A DNA stretch of 64,000 nt from Candidatus Lutibacillus vidarii. Lineage in GTDB: Bacteria; Actinomycetota; Actinomycetes; Actinomycetales; Dermatophilaceae. Of this stretch, positions 51,605 to 59,146 are shown one piece after another (the stretch's first letter is position 1; every line of letters begins with the position of its first letter). The stretch spans positions 248,001-312,000 of the forward strand of contig JADKGA010000004.1 of assembly GCA_016717165.1 (NCBI GenBank). The letters are read 5' to 3'. Position numbers and translations under genes: made by a program. The notes beneath the pieces are model-generated. The model was not told the DNA's origin. It was given only the letters and a program-made list of their open reading frames with translations, and searched no databases.

Positions 51605-51925
51605 GTGCGTGAGATCTGTCTGGCCCGGCTGGATAAGACGCGCGCCGTCCTGGTCCTGACAAGAGACGCGGCCCGATCGGCCATGACGAAAGTGACCGTC
51701 GCACCGATCACCTCGACGGTGAAGGGTCTGTCCAGCGAGGTTCCCGTCGGGCCGGCCAACGGTCTGGATCATGAGGGGGCGGTGTCGATCGACAATGTCG
51801 TCACGATTCCGGCCACACTGCTCGGCAGGACGGTGGGCTTCCTGAGCGGCTCACAAGAAGCGCTGCTCGCCAGAGCCATCGTGCTTGCCTACGACCTCGA
51901 CCTGCCGCTCCTCGACGAGCGCTGA
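51605..51925 (+). CDS. MazF/PemK-family endoribonuclease toxin, copy 2
   Basis: The 106 residues start with GTG at 51605. It differs from copy 1 at a few positions: ICLARLDKTRAVLVL for ICQARLDKTRPVLVL, GLSSEVPVGPANG for GLSGEVPVGLANG. The change R-P to R-A is in the first strand, where Pro is usual. The reading frame is intact, so the module may be active. Cross-talk with copy 1 is likely given the near identity. Confidence 0.87.
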   Translation: MREICLARLDKTRAVLVLTRDAARSAMTKVTVAPITSTVKGLSSEVPVGPANGLDHEGAVSIDNVVTIPATLLGRTVGFLSGSQEALLARAIVLAYDLDLPLLDER

Positions 51926-51966
51926 ATCAGCGACGGCCCGACGCCTTTGGGCCATCCGCGTGCGTT

Positions 51967-51992
51967 CCCATGCCGCGCGGAGCGGCATGTGG
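51967..51992 (+). terminator. hairpin behind toxin copy 2
   Basis: CCCATGCCGC and GCGGCATGTGGG form a strong stem (one bulge) around GCGG/A. It lies 42 bases after the toxin stop and just outside the duplicated segment. Confidence 0.5.
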
Positions 51993-52080
51993 GTGCGTCA
52001 GGCTCGTGTGCTTCTCTGCCGTAGGAGTTGGGCACGCCACGGTCGGTGAACTCGCGGTCGTCAGCCAGTGCGTTGGTTCG

Positions 52081-52647
52081 TCAGTCCGTACGGGTCACGC
52101 TCGTCCGTAGCCTGTCGAATGCCTTGGGTGTACTGAGGCTAACCAAGCCTTCGACGATGAAGGCAGCGCACTGCTCGGCGGACTGGTGCATGGTGTCGAC
52201 CTCGATGTCACACACCCCATGATCGAAAACCTGCTGGTTCCTCGCCAGGCCCGCGGGCCGATCTCCCCGGGCATCTTCGCGACGTTCAAGCTCGTGGAGG
52301 TCGGCGCGCACGTGCACGAGCGTGACGTCCACTCCCTCCAGTACGTTCAACAGGTCTGTCAGCCGCCACGGTTCGCTGAGTGGATAGTCCATGATCACGT
52401 CATTGCCCGCGTGGACCAGAGCGGCGACAGCGCGGTGGTATCCGGTGCGAGTTCGTCGCATCATCGCGGCGATCTCGTGGTCACTCAGGCTTCGGCGGTA
52501 CACGGTAGAGCGCATGCCGCTGATGCCGTCCACCGGTACGAGGAACCAGGGGTCATCCAGCAGGGGCAGCATGGCCTCGCCGATGCTCGTCTTCCCTGAG
52601 CTCGACGGTCCATTTAGCAGTACAACCCTGCCCAGCGACGCAGTCAT
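52081..52647 (-). CDS. chloramphenicol-phosphotransferase-like (CPT family) P-loop kinase
   Basis: The 188-residue protein has P-loop VVLLNGPSSSGKTSIGEAML (residues about 8-27). Then comes WFLVPVDGISGM (D in the position of the CPT catalytic base region), a lid with YRRSLSDHEIAAMMRRTRTGYHRAVAALVHAGNDVIMDYPL, and VTLVHVRADLHELERREDARGDRPAGLARNQ, matching the CPT pattern V-x-C/V-x-LxxLxxREXxRGDRxxGxA. CPT proteins phosphorylate chloramphenicol or related small molecules, but most homologues have unknown substrates. Resistance should not be assumed. Confidence 0.83.
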   Translation of the reverse strand: MTASLGRVVLLNGPSSSGKTSIGEAMLPLLDDPWFLVPVDGISGMRSTVYRRSLSDHEIAAMMRRTRTGYHRAVAALVHAGNDVIMDYPLSEPWRLTDLLNVLEGVDVTLVHVRADLHELERREDARGDRPAGLARNQQVFDHGVCDIEVDTMHQSAEQCAAFIVEGLVSLSTPKAFDRLRTSVTRTD

Positions 52648-52790
52648 GACGTCCTGAGCGTAGTCACCGTGCCATGGCCCGTGCCCGACGTGGCGGGATC
52701 CAGCCGCGCAGCGCGGCAGATCAGTGAGTTCTGGATCGGCTACAAGTTGTCACCAAGTCCGTTGGCCTACCGCCAACGGCGTACCGCCCG

Positions 52791-53057
52791 TCAGGATCGC
52801 GTGTCCGGGTCCTCTCTCCTCGCCGTCGCTCGGAAGGACGCGGGCGTCGACCCGGTCACCGTCTTGAACTCGCGACTCAGGTGCGCCTGATCGGCATACC
52901 CGAGGTATGCCGCGAGGTAGTGGGCGATGACGCAGCGTTGAGCATGGTCACTCTCGGCGGTTTGGTTCCAGCTCTGCCTCAGGGCTGACCTGCCCTCGTC
53001 CCGGTCTCCGCCCAACGCGAGTCCCACAGCCGCTGTGATGTCGTCCCAGGTCGCCAT
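52791..53057 (-). CDS. chimeric small protein: tetratricopeptide-type N-terminus joined to an AraC tail
   Basis: Residues 1-48 (MATWDDITAAVGLALGGDRD, EGRSALRQSWNQTAESDHAQ, RCVIAHYL) look like the start of an actinobacterial protein of the pattern WDDI...AAVGLALGGDxxxGRxALxxxWxxTxxxDHAQRCVxAHYLAD. From Ala at the YLA junction the rest (AAYLGYADQAHLSREFK to the stop) is the C-terminal HTH end of the AraC regulator at 40812. The two halves meet at a shared A-Y/Y-L-A reading, so recombination kept the frame. The product is unlikely to keep the original activity. Confidence 0.65.
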   Translation of the reverse strand: MATWDDITAAVGLALGGDRDEGRSALRQSWNQTAESDHAQRCVIAHYLAAYLGYADQAHLSREFKTVTGSTPASFRATARREDPDTRS

Positions 53058-53087
53058 GACCGCACTGCCAGGTCACCGGCATCCCGA

Positions 53088-53303
53088 TCACCGACCGTGC
53101 TTCTTGAACGCAGCCTGACGCGTCACGCCCAGGTCCACCGCGACGTCGGCCCACGACCGCCCCGCAGCCCGAGCGCGAGCGACCTGGACGCGTTCGAGGT
53201 GATCCACCAGACGGCGGAGCGCGGCCACAGCCACCAAGCCCACATGTGGATCCGCGTCCGTCGCCGCGATCGCCAGCCCCACCGCATCATGTTCATCAAC
53301 CAT
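53088..53303 (-). CDS. small helix-turn-helix protein, first gene of a truncated operon
   Basis: The 71-residue protein has an N-terminal acidic segment, a helix HVGLVAVAALRRLVDHLERVQVARARAAG and a C-terminal HTH RSWADVAVDLGVTRQAAFKKHG. Proteins of this form lead operons together with Clp-N-type and WDDI-type genes in actinobacteria; only the beginning of the next gene survives here. The ATG at 53303 lies six bases behind a consensus promoter whose -35 and -10 are each covered by a palindrome, so autoregulation is likely. Confidence 0.75.
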   Translation of the reverse strand: MVDEHDAVGLAIAATDADPHVGLVAVAALRRLVDHLERVQVARARAAGRSWADVAVDLGVTRQAAFKKHGR

Positions 53304-53347
53304 GATGCCAACCTAGGTTGACGTTGAGGAAGTGTCAACCCGGGTTG
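53304..53347 (-). promoter_or_regulatory. consensus promoter with two 12-bp palindromic operators
   Basis: On the minus strand: TTGACA, 17 bases, TAGGTT, six bases, ATG. CAACCCGGGTTG (53336-53347) overlaps the -35 hexamer and CAACCTAGGTTG (53309-53320) overlaps the -10. Both are perfect palindromes of the form CAACCNNGGTTG with centres 27 bp apart. Confidence 0.72.
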
Positions 53348-53577
53348 GCACCGCCGAATAATCAGATGTTGGCCAAGCCCAGCGAACGCCAGCGCGTCGT
53401 TATTGATTCAAAGTCGCGCCTGTCGAGGGGCACCGAAGGCTGCCCCGTCGCACGCGGCGTACTTTGCACCGAACCGCTCCAGCGCGCGGGCCGCGCAACT
53501 TTGCCACCATCCGCATGACCGGAAAGGTAGCGCCAGGCGGTCACTCAACCGGGGCGCCGAATTATCGGCTGCGGGTC

Positions 53578-54363
53578 ATGATGGGTGTTGAGAGGATCGT
53601 GTCTGTGACCAGCGCGATCCAGACTCTCCACGACCTGGTCGCACGCGAGGCGCCGGGATCACCCGTGGCCATGTACCTGACTGGCTCGTACTGCCATGGC
53701 GGGCTTCGCCCCGACAGCGACCTCGACATCCTGCTCATCACCCGTGTGCCGCTGCGGACCCACGAGCGCCGCACGCTGACCGAGCACCTCTTGGGCTACT
53801 CAGGTAGGCGCGCCACGAGTAGGCCGGGCCGGCCGATCGAGCTGATCTCCCTCGCCCTGAACGACATCAAGCCGTGGCGCTACCCGGCCATCCGGGACTT
53901 CCTGTACGGCGAGTGGCTCCGAGCCGACTACGAAGCCGGCCGTCTTCCGCACCGTGAACCCGATCCCAACCTTCCCGTCGTCCTCACGTCCGCCCGCGAG
54001 CACTCCTCAGCACTGATCGGTCCCCCGCTGGCCGAGCTCATCGACCAGGTGCCCCGCGAGCACCTGACGCAGGCGATGTACGACGCCATGCCGAGCCTGC
54101 TCGACAACCTCGTCGGAGACGAACGCAACGTCCTGCTCACGCTCGCTCGCATCCTCTTCACCCTGCGCACTGGCCTCATCGCACCGAAGGATGAGGCCGC
54201 GGCCCACGTCTGCGCGATCCTCGAAGCGGAGCAGGCCGACACCTTGGACCTCGCCGCCCGCGCCTATCGAGGCGAGGCTCGCGACGACTGGACCGCACTC
54301 CCCGAACAAACATCAGTCGTAGCAGCGGCCCTGACCGACCGCATCTACGAAATCCGGACCTGA
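53578..54363 (+). CDS. aminoglycoside-nucleotidyltransferase-like (AadA/ANT fold) protein
   Basis: The product is about 261 residues. YLTGSYCHGGLRPDSDLDILLITRVPL has the nucleotidyltransferase pattern G-S...D-x-D, with the AadA-specific GGLRPDSDLD. The helical C-terminal domain contains DERNVLLTLARILFTLRTGLIAPKDEAA and a W-type block resembling AadA (N-x-x-LTLxRxxxTxxTGxxxxKDxAA). The family adenylylates streptomycin/spectinomycin, but chromosomal relatives often have other roles. Starts at 53578, 53581 or the GTG codons at 53599 and 53605 are all possible; GAGAGGA lies just before 53599. This is the last recognisable gene before the decayed 1-kb region. Confidence 0.78.
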   Translation: MMGVERIVSVTSAIQTLHDLVAREAPGSPVAMYLTGSYCHGGLRPDSDLDILLITRVPLRTHERRTLTEHLLGYSGRRATSRPGRPIELISLALNDIKPWRYPAIRDFLYGEWLRADYEAGRLPHREPDPNLPVVLTSAREHSSALIGPPLAELIDQVPREHLTQAMYDAMPSLLDNLVGDERNVLLTLARILFTLRTGLIAPKDEAAAHVCAILEAEQADTLDLAARAYRGEARDDWTALPEQTSVVAAALTDRIYEIRT

Positions 54364-54431
54364 ACAACGATCAGCGCCATGAGAGTGCGTTGTCTCATGG
54401 GCCGCGGGGCTCCATCGGGCAGGCTAGTACC

Positions 54432-54961
54432 GTGCCCATCGACCCAGACCTCTACTTCGAGCTGACCATGGGTGAGCTGCGGGAGGTTGCCCAATTCGCG
54501 CTCGCCTCAGCCGAGGACGCGGCCAGCCTCTTAGTTTCCCGGCAGACCCCCGGATCCTGGCTGCAATCGAGGCGCGCAGCGCTTCGTCGGAGGCGGGCCG
54601 CGGTCGAAACTGCTGCGGGTCAGCGCTCTCGATGCCCATCGCGCCTCGAAGGACGCCACCTATCCCGTAACGGCCCACGCTGCGCCGGCCGCTGGCGACG
54701 CAGCAACATCCGCGTACCTGCATCCCTTTGCCAAGCGTGACCAAGTAGCACACATCCCGCGCAGTACCGCCCATGCAGCCTTGGCCGCAGAGGCGGCAAC
54801 ACATGACCCATCAGCAGCCCGCGTCACCCTTGCGCGAGCCCAGGCCAGGGCAACGCCCACCCTCGTGGCGATCCTCAAGCGCTACCCGGTATTTCCCCCG
54901 AGGACGCAGCCGAGTCAGCGAGCTCGTCAGCGACCTCGACTTGCTGCTACGCGAGCGATAG
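54432..54961 (+). pseudogene. putative immunity-type protein, broken by several frameshifts
   Basis: Three frames must be joined. DPDLYFELTMGELREVAQFA (then LASAEDAASLL) is in one. RVSALDAHRASKDATYPVTA, HAAPAAGDAATSAYLHPFAK and RDQVAHIPRSTAHAALAAEA through LVAILKRYPVFPP are in another. RSRVSELVSDLDLLLRER with the stop at 54961 is in the third. Together they match a helical family annotated as putative immunity protein: (L/M)xExRxVAxFAxxCAE...RVSALxAHRAAKEA...ARAAGxAAxxAYLHPxAxxxQVxHI...LxRYP. There are also premature stops. No cognate toxin is adjacent. Confidence 0.6.
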
Positions 54962-55082
54962 ACCGATCGCCCCAGAGCCCGGAACGCCAGAACGCGCAAC
55001 ACGGGCCACAAGCCGCGCAGCGTAGGCCGAGCACCCCTTCGCCCCATAACTTCGGGAGGGCGACACGACCGAAATGCATACC

Positions 55083-55194
55083 GTCGGCTAATTCTTAGAA
55101 TCAGAGACCGTGCTTAAAAGATTGCGTGCATCTCGGCAGTCGGCTAATTCTTAGAATCAGCGGCCGTTCTTACAAGATTCAGTGCATCTGTCGA
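55083..55194. repeat. two 56-bp direct tandem repeats, AT-richer than the surroundings
   Basis: Units start at 55083 and 55139 with GTCGGCTAATTCTTAGAATC and share CTTA-AAGATT and GTGCATCT blocks; about 46 of 56 bases agree. Each unit contains the 11-bp palindrome ATTCTTAGAAT. Further AAGATTGCA/TGCAAGAT words follow to 55270. This could be a binding array or a recombination or replication-type site; nothing in the window identifies the partner protein. Confidence 0.6.
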
Positions 55195-55408
55195 GATGCA
55201 GCGAAGATTGCACCACCGCGTGCGGGCTACTTTGCACGATCGACCGGGTCCGACGGAGTCGTGCAAGATCCAGGGTGGTCCGTTGTCGCAGGTCGCCGGC
55301 TCCCCCGCCCGAGCGTGCCGAGGTGTTGGACGGTGTCGAGAGGCAGGGAAGATCGCCCGAACTCTCCGCGGCGAAGTTTGACGAAATCGGCACGGCCGGG
55401 CACCAGGG

Positions 55409-57796
55409 TCAGTACCAATGAGGCGCAGCGCCACTTCGTGTACGGACCCGTCCGCGGGCACGCTGGACTGGAACCAATGCCTGGTACTGCTGGCGCACTG
55501 TGTCGTACAGCGTGCCAGCGCCGTCCCTGTCGCCCACCGAGATCAGCAACGCGAACGGCACCTTGGTCGGACGGTTATCGATGGCACCCGTACGGCGCGC
55601 GACATAGCCGACTTCGATGCGTGGCAACTCCAACTCGCCTGACTTGAAGCTGGCCCGGTGGTGCCGGATGGTCTCCCACTTGCCGCTGTCTCGCAGCTGG
55701 GCTTCGTTAGCTCCACGTGGAGCGCCCAGGGTGCGGGTCACGGGCTCCTGGCTTGGCTTCCAGTCGTCGACGATCAGCTGACGAGCCTCCTCGCTGCGCA
55801 GGTCTCGGATCGGCCGCTTCTTCGCGGCGTTTCCGGGTGGGGGGCCGAAGCTATGCATCTGATGGTGCGGTCGAAGCGTGATATCCAACGCCGCGCTGGT
55901 GTATTCGGTCGGCTCAGTCGGGTCCACTGGGGTCGCGTAGGCGAGAGTGAACCTCAGGTCGAGTCGACTCGCGATCCCGGCGGGCACGGGTATCTGGTAG
56001 CCGAGCAGGTCGCCGCGTTCGATCTCGTCGACGATAAGAACGTGCACTTCGTCCGGGCGACAGTGAAGAGCATCCTCGAAGCTCAGTGCGTGGCGGCCGT
56101 AACCCACTTCGTCCCGCATCTTCTTGCTGGCCCGATGAGGCTCGGCGAAGTGGGTCGCGAAGGCTCTCAGGACGCTGCTGTTGACCCGGGGCAGTCTCGT
56201 AATGAGGTCAGCCAACGCGTGGGTCGTCACCGGCGCCGCGAAGCTGGTCCCGGATGCCTCCAGGAAGCTGCCGTCGGCACGGAGCACGTTGAAGAGCCGG
56301 TCGTCGACGCCACCGAACTGAACACCCAGTGGCTGGACGCGGGCGCCATAGCGTCCAGGGCCCATGGACGAGTACGGGGCGCGGGCCCACTTCTGCACCG
56401 GCGGCGGTGAATCGCAGGCTCCGACTGCGATGCCGTTGGCCATGTCCGCTGGGATCTGGATGCGATGCATTCCCGTGGTCTGGTCGTGCTGCCCGTCGTT
56501 GCCGGCAGCAATGACGAAGAGCACGTCGTTCTCCCAAGCGAGCTGGTCGAGCTCGCAGGTCCATCGGTCTGGCTCGAGATCGTCCTCGACGGCGCGCTCA
56601 GGGCCGAGGCTGAGGTTGATTAGCTTGTGTCCACCTTTCTCGACGGCGGCCTTGATCTGGTCGAGAACCCAGTAGCCGCCAAGGTCCTTGGGATCGTAGG
56701 GGGCCGGGAGGACGCGGAAGCTTTCCACCGGCAGAGGCGCCTGCGGTGCCTGCTGCCCGGGCTCGATGAGACCGTAGAGAACGGCCGCGGTCACACCGGT
56801 GCCGTGGTCGATGCTGTCTCGATCGATGGGCTCCGACGTCAGATCTGGCGTGGGGATAGGGAACAGGCGCGACGCACCGTTCTGTACGTCGACGCCGCCG
56901 TCGAAGACGGCAACCTTGACCGAATCGTCGACAGGCTGGCGGGTCGCGGGGGCGACAACTCGGCTGCCTGAGCGCAGCCCGAACTGCGGTCGCGGCCGGA
57001 TAGCAGGCATGGGGCGAAGCGTCCGCAGCGGGTTGAAGGCGGCCAACGCCGCCGCATCGTCATCGGAGGGCATCGTCACCGGGGTGAAGGTCAGTCCACC
57101 GACCTCTCGGATGAATTCGCGGTGTGCGTATCCGTTGTGCGCCGCGACGAGCGCGAACCACCGCTCAAGCGTTGCATCATCCAGCGGCACTGCCTCGCCG
57201 GACAGTGTGGTGCGAGGGTGCAACACGGCTTCCCAGATCCGCGCGCCGACGTGCGGCCCGGTCTCCGGACCAGCAGGGGGTGCGCGCATGACGCGAGAGA
57301 ACTCGGGCAACCCGACCTCGTCGAGTTTTCGAATCTCGAGGAACGCCTGCGCTTCTGTTCGGCCCTGCCCTCCGGTGCGCACAAGCCGGTCGAAGGTAGC
57401 CAGGCCCGTGTCGGGCAGCGCCAGGATCAGTCGCCGGGTCTGGACTTCGTCGCTCTTTCGGGAGGTCTTATATCTGCCCTTATCGGCGCGCGAGCCGACA
57501 GGGATAGCCCCGATCGCTGCGAGCAGCGGCGTCGGGAAGTGGCTGGGAGCCAGGTAGTTGGCCACCAACTTGGCCTCCACGTAGATCTGATCCGGCGCCC
57601 GCAAGAACGAGGGCAGGTCGTGCACGCTTTCGATGGTCGACGTCAGCTGGGGGAGGAGCAATTTGGCGGCATCTTGAGCTGTGCGAGGCTCATACTTTGG
57701 GCCGCCACGCGTGTTCGGGGCGGTTACGTCGACTTTCAGTGCCTCGCCGTTGACCAGCAGGGGACGGCTCTGGGCCTCCGTTCCAGCCTTCGACAT
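55409..57796 (-). CDS. intracellular subtilisin-type (S8) serine protease paired with a AAA+ ATPase
   Basis: The protein has about 795 residues and no signal peptide. I use the ATG at 57796, which has AAGGGAG five bases upstream (a GTG at 57802 lies too close to it). The first 285 residues are an all-domain N-terminal region without known motif. The peptidase core has Asp in VKVAVFDGGVDV (D299), His in DHGTGVTAAVLYG (H331), the oxyanion Asn in VIAAGNDG (N433) and Ser in SGTSFAAP (S518). A beta-rich C-terminal domain of about 200 residues follows. It is 28 bases behind the AAA+ gene, on the same strand and probably co-transcribed. Two-gene AAA/S8 units recur in prokaryotic genomes; the ATPase may unlock or feed the protease. 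Confidence 0.88.
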   Translation of the reverse strand: MSKAGTEAQSRPLLVNGEALKVDVTAPNTRGGPKYEPRTAQDAAKLLLPQLTSTIESVHDLPSFLRAPDQIYVEAKLVANYLAPSHFPTPLLAAIGAIPVGSRADKGRYKTSRKSDEVQTRRLILALPDTGLATFDRLVRTGGQGRTEAQAFLEIRKLDEVGLPEFSRVMRAPPAGPETGPHVGARIWEAVLHPRTTLSGEAVPLDDATLERWFALVAAHNGYAHREFIREVGGLTFTPVTMPSDDDAAALAAFNPLRTLRPMPAIRPRPQFGLRSGSRVVAPATRQPVDDSVKVAVFDGGVDVQNGASRLFPIPTPDLTSEPIDRDSIDHGTGVTAAVLYGLIEPGQQAPQAPLPVESFRVLPAPYDPKDLGGYWVLDQIKAAVEKGGHKLINLSLGPERAVEDDLEPDRWTCELDQLAWENDVLFVIAAGNDGQHDQTTGMHRIQIPADMANGIAVGACDSPPPVQKWARAPYSSMGPGRYGARVQPLGVQFGGVDDRLFNVLRADGSFLEASGTSFAAPVTTHALADLITRLPRVNSSVLRAFATHFAEPHRASKKMRDEVGYGRHALSFEDALHCRPDEVHVLIVDEIERGDLLGYQIPVPAGIASRLDLRFTLAYATPVDPTEPTEYTSAALDITLRPHHQMHSFGPPPGNAAKKRPIRDLRSEEARQLIVDDWKPSQEPVTRTLGAPRGANEAQLRDSGKWETIRHHRASFKSGELELPRIEVGYVARRTGAIDNRPTKVPFALLISVGDRDGAGTLYDTVRQQYQALVPVQRARGRVRTRSGAAPHWY

Positions 57797-57824
57797 GCCC
57801 ACTCCCTTGTGACTGCTCGGCTAT

Positions 57825-58979
57825 TTATCGCGCTTTGTCGATTCCGGCCCGCTTGAGCGCGGTGCCGACGGTGGGGTGACTGATGCCGACCACCTCGGCG
57901 ATCTGCCGGTTCGACAGCCCGAGTCGATTGTGGAGCGCGGCAATCACCTTGTCACGCACGTTCGTGTTTCCGGTCCCGATTCGGGCAATCTCTTCCAACA
58001 GAACGTCTTCAGCCATTGCGCCGCGCAGCACTGCTCGGCGTAGAACCAGCGACCACATCCGGACGACATCCGAACTGCTGAATCCCTGCGTCAGTTCTGC
58101 CGTAAGGTCCGCGATCGATTCTGAAACAACCCCTGCCGCGGTCGGCGCACCGGCCGCGGCGTACGCCAGGATCCTTGAGCGCTCGGCCTTGCCTGGCAGT
58201 GGGAGGTCTATCGATCTGTCGAAGCGCCGTGCGACCGCCGGGTCGAGCAGTTGAGGGTGGTTGGTTGCCGCGACCAGCAGGCTGGTGTCGGGCCAACGGT
58301 CGAGTTCAACCAAGACGACGTTGACGATGCGCTTGAGCTCACCAATGTCGGCGTCATCATCGCGCCGCTTGGCAATGGCATCGAACTCGTCGAGCAGAAG
58401 CACACACGGTCCGGACTTGGCGTAGTCGAGAACGGCCTTGATGTTGCGGCCCGACGACCCCAAATAGCTCGAGACCACCGATGACAGGTCGAGTGTCACC
58501 AGCGGAAGTGAGAGCGACTGAGCCAGCCAGCGTGCGGTCATCGTTTTCCCCACTCCAGGCGGACCGCTGAGCAGCAGTGTCCGGCTCAGCCCGACCCCCG
58601 CACGGTGCAGGTCATCGCGGCGTGACCACTCGGCCAAAATCTCGGCGAGTTCAGCCGCAGATCCCTCGTCCAGGATGAGCCCGTCGCCATCGGGAAGAGG
58701 ATCGACGTCGGCGAGTTCGATCGCCGTGTCGCTCTCGGTGGGGATGGTCCCACCAGTGAACCGCAGTTCGGTGCCGGCGGCCGCGGTGACCATCGCCGCA
58801 TGCAACGCGACGCGGAAAGCCTCCTGGTCGGGCACCGCGGGCGGTACGGTCCTCAGCAGCCGGTAGGCCAGTTGCCGGACGCCAGCGCCGTGCCCACGGA
58901 TTCCGACTCGGACCAGGTCGAGCACCGCCCGCTCCAGTCCGTCCTCGGAGTGGTAAGAACTGCTACCTTGGGTACCCAC
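57825..58979 (-). CDS. AAA+ ATPase with C-terminal helix-turn-helix, partner of the S8 protease
   Basis: The 384-residue protein starts from a leaderless GTG at 58979, seven bases behind TAAGGT. The N-terminal 90 residues are helical (ERAVLDLVRVGIRGHGAGVRQLAYRLLRTVPP). The AAA+ core has Walker A LLSGPPGVGKTMTAR (P-loop 139-146), a pore-loop-like SSYLGSSGRNI, Walker B VLLLDEFDAIAKRRDD (194-200), sensor 1 LLVAATNHP, arginine finger region PAVARRFDRSIDL and sensor 2 in the lid. Unusually, the last 45 residues form an HTH (NRQIAEVVGISHPTVGTALKRAG), so it may also bind DNA. The E1 gene ends 168 bases upstream. Confidence 0.88.
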   Translation of the reverse strand: MGTQGSSSYHSEDGLERAVLDLVRVGIRGHGAGVRQLAYRLLRTVPPAVPDQEAFRVALHAAMVTAAAGTELRFTGGTIPTESDTAIELADVDPLPDGDGLILDEGSAAELAEILAEWSRRDDLHRAGVGLSRTLLLSGPPGVGKTMTARWLAQSLSLPLVTLDLSSVVSSYLGSSGRNIKAVLDYAKSGPCVLLLDEFDAIAKRRDDDADIGELKRIVNVVLVELDRWPDTSLLVAATNHPQLLDPAVARRFDRSIDLPLPGKAERSRILAYAAAGAPTAAGVVSESIADLTAELTQGFSSSDVVRMWSLVLRRAVLRGAMAEDVLLEEIARIGTGNTNVRDKVIAALHNRLGLSNRQIAEVVGISHPTVGTALKRAGIDKAR

Positions 58980-58992
58980 CCTTACCACCTTA
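58980..58992 (-). promoter_or_regulatory. leaderless promoter of the AAA+/S8 pair
   Basis: TAAGGT on the minus strand (58992-58987), seven bases, then GTG at 58979. It shows that the ATPase-protease pair can be transcribed separately from the ubiquitin-like operon upstream. Confidence 0.6.
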
Positions 58993-59146
58993 GAGGAGAG
59001 GCCGCTGTCAGGAGCGGATTTTCTGGTCTCCGAGACGGTAAGATTGGTGGAAATGTGGACTAGCGTTACCGACGCGGTCCACGTTGGGCGTGGAGTGCCT
59101 GAAGACACGGGCCTCAGCCCTGCTCAGTTGGTCGTTATCGCGACGG

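Larger units (their letters stand above)
51135..51938. repeat. 804-bp segmental duplication, copy 2
   Basis: It matches 39011-39814 with scattered single-base differences. Examples are GGATTGGCAACG for GGACTGGCGACG, and one extra base in CGGAACTGG balanced elsewhere, so both copies are the same length. Edges are sharp: TGGAGGTCGATG at the left, CAGCGACGGCC at the right. Confidence 0.9.
54364..55408. other. about 1 kb without an intact gene: decayed immunity-like gene and tandem repeats
   Basis: The left half holds the frameshifted gene listed at 54432-54961. The right half holds two 56-bp tandem repeats (55083-55194) and several short inverted repeats such as TGCATCT-GTCG-AGATGCA (55183-55200) and TTGCACGA/TCGTGCAA (55232-55266). 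The region is less GC-rich than its surroundings and separates the ANT-like gene from the ubiquitin-like locus. Confidence 0.55.

Noticed and set aside
53578..54363. Reading the ANT-like gene as a resistance determinant
   Set aside because: The fold is clear but no mobile-cassette features (attC, integrase) are present and chromosomal relatives have varied roles.
55227..55418. Minus-strand frame of 63 codons overlapping the S8 stop
   Set aside because: TTG start, no ribosome site and no similarity; probably chance, although it contains a protein-like LPLDTVQHLG stretch.
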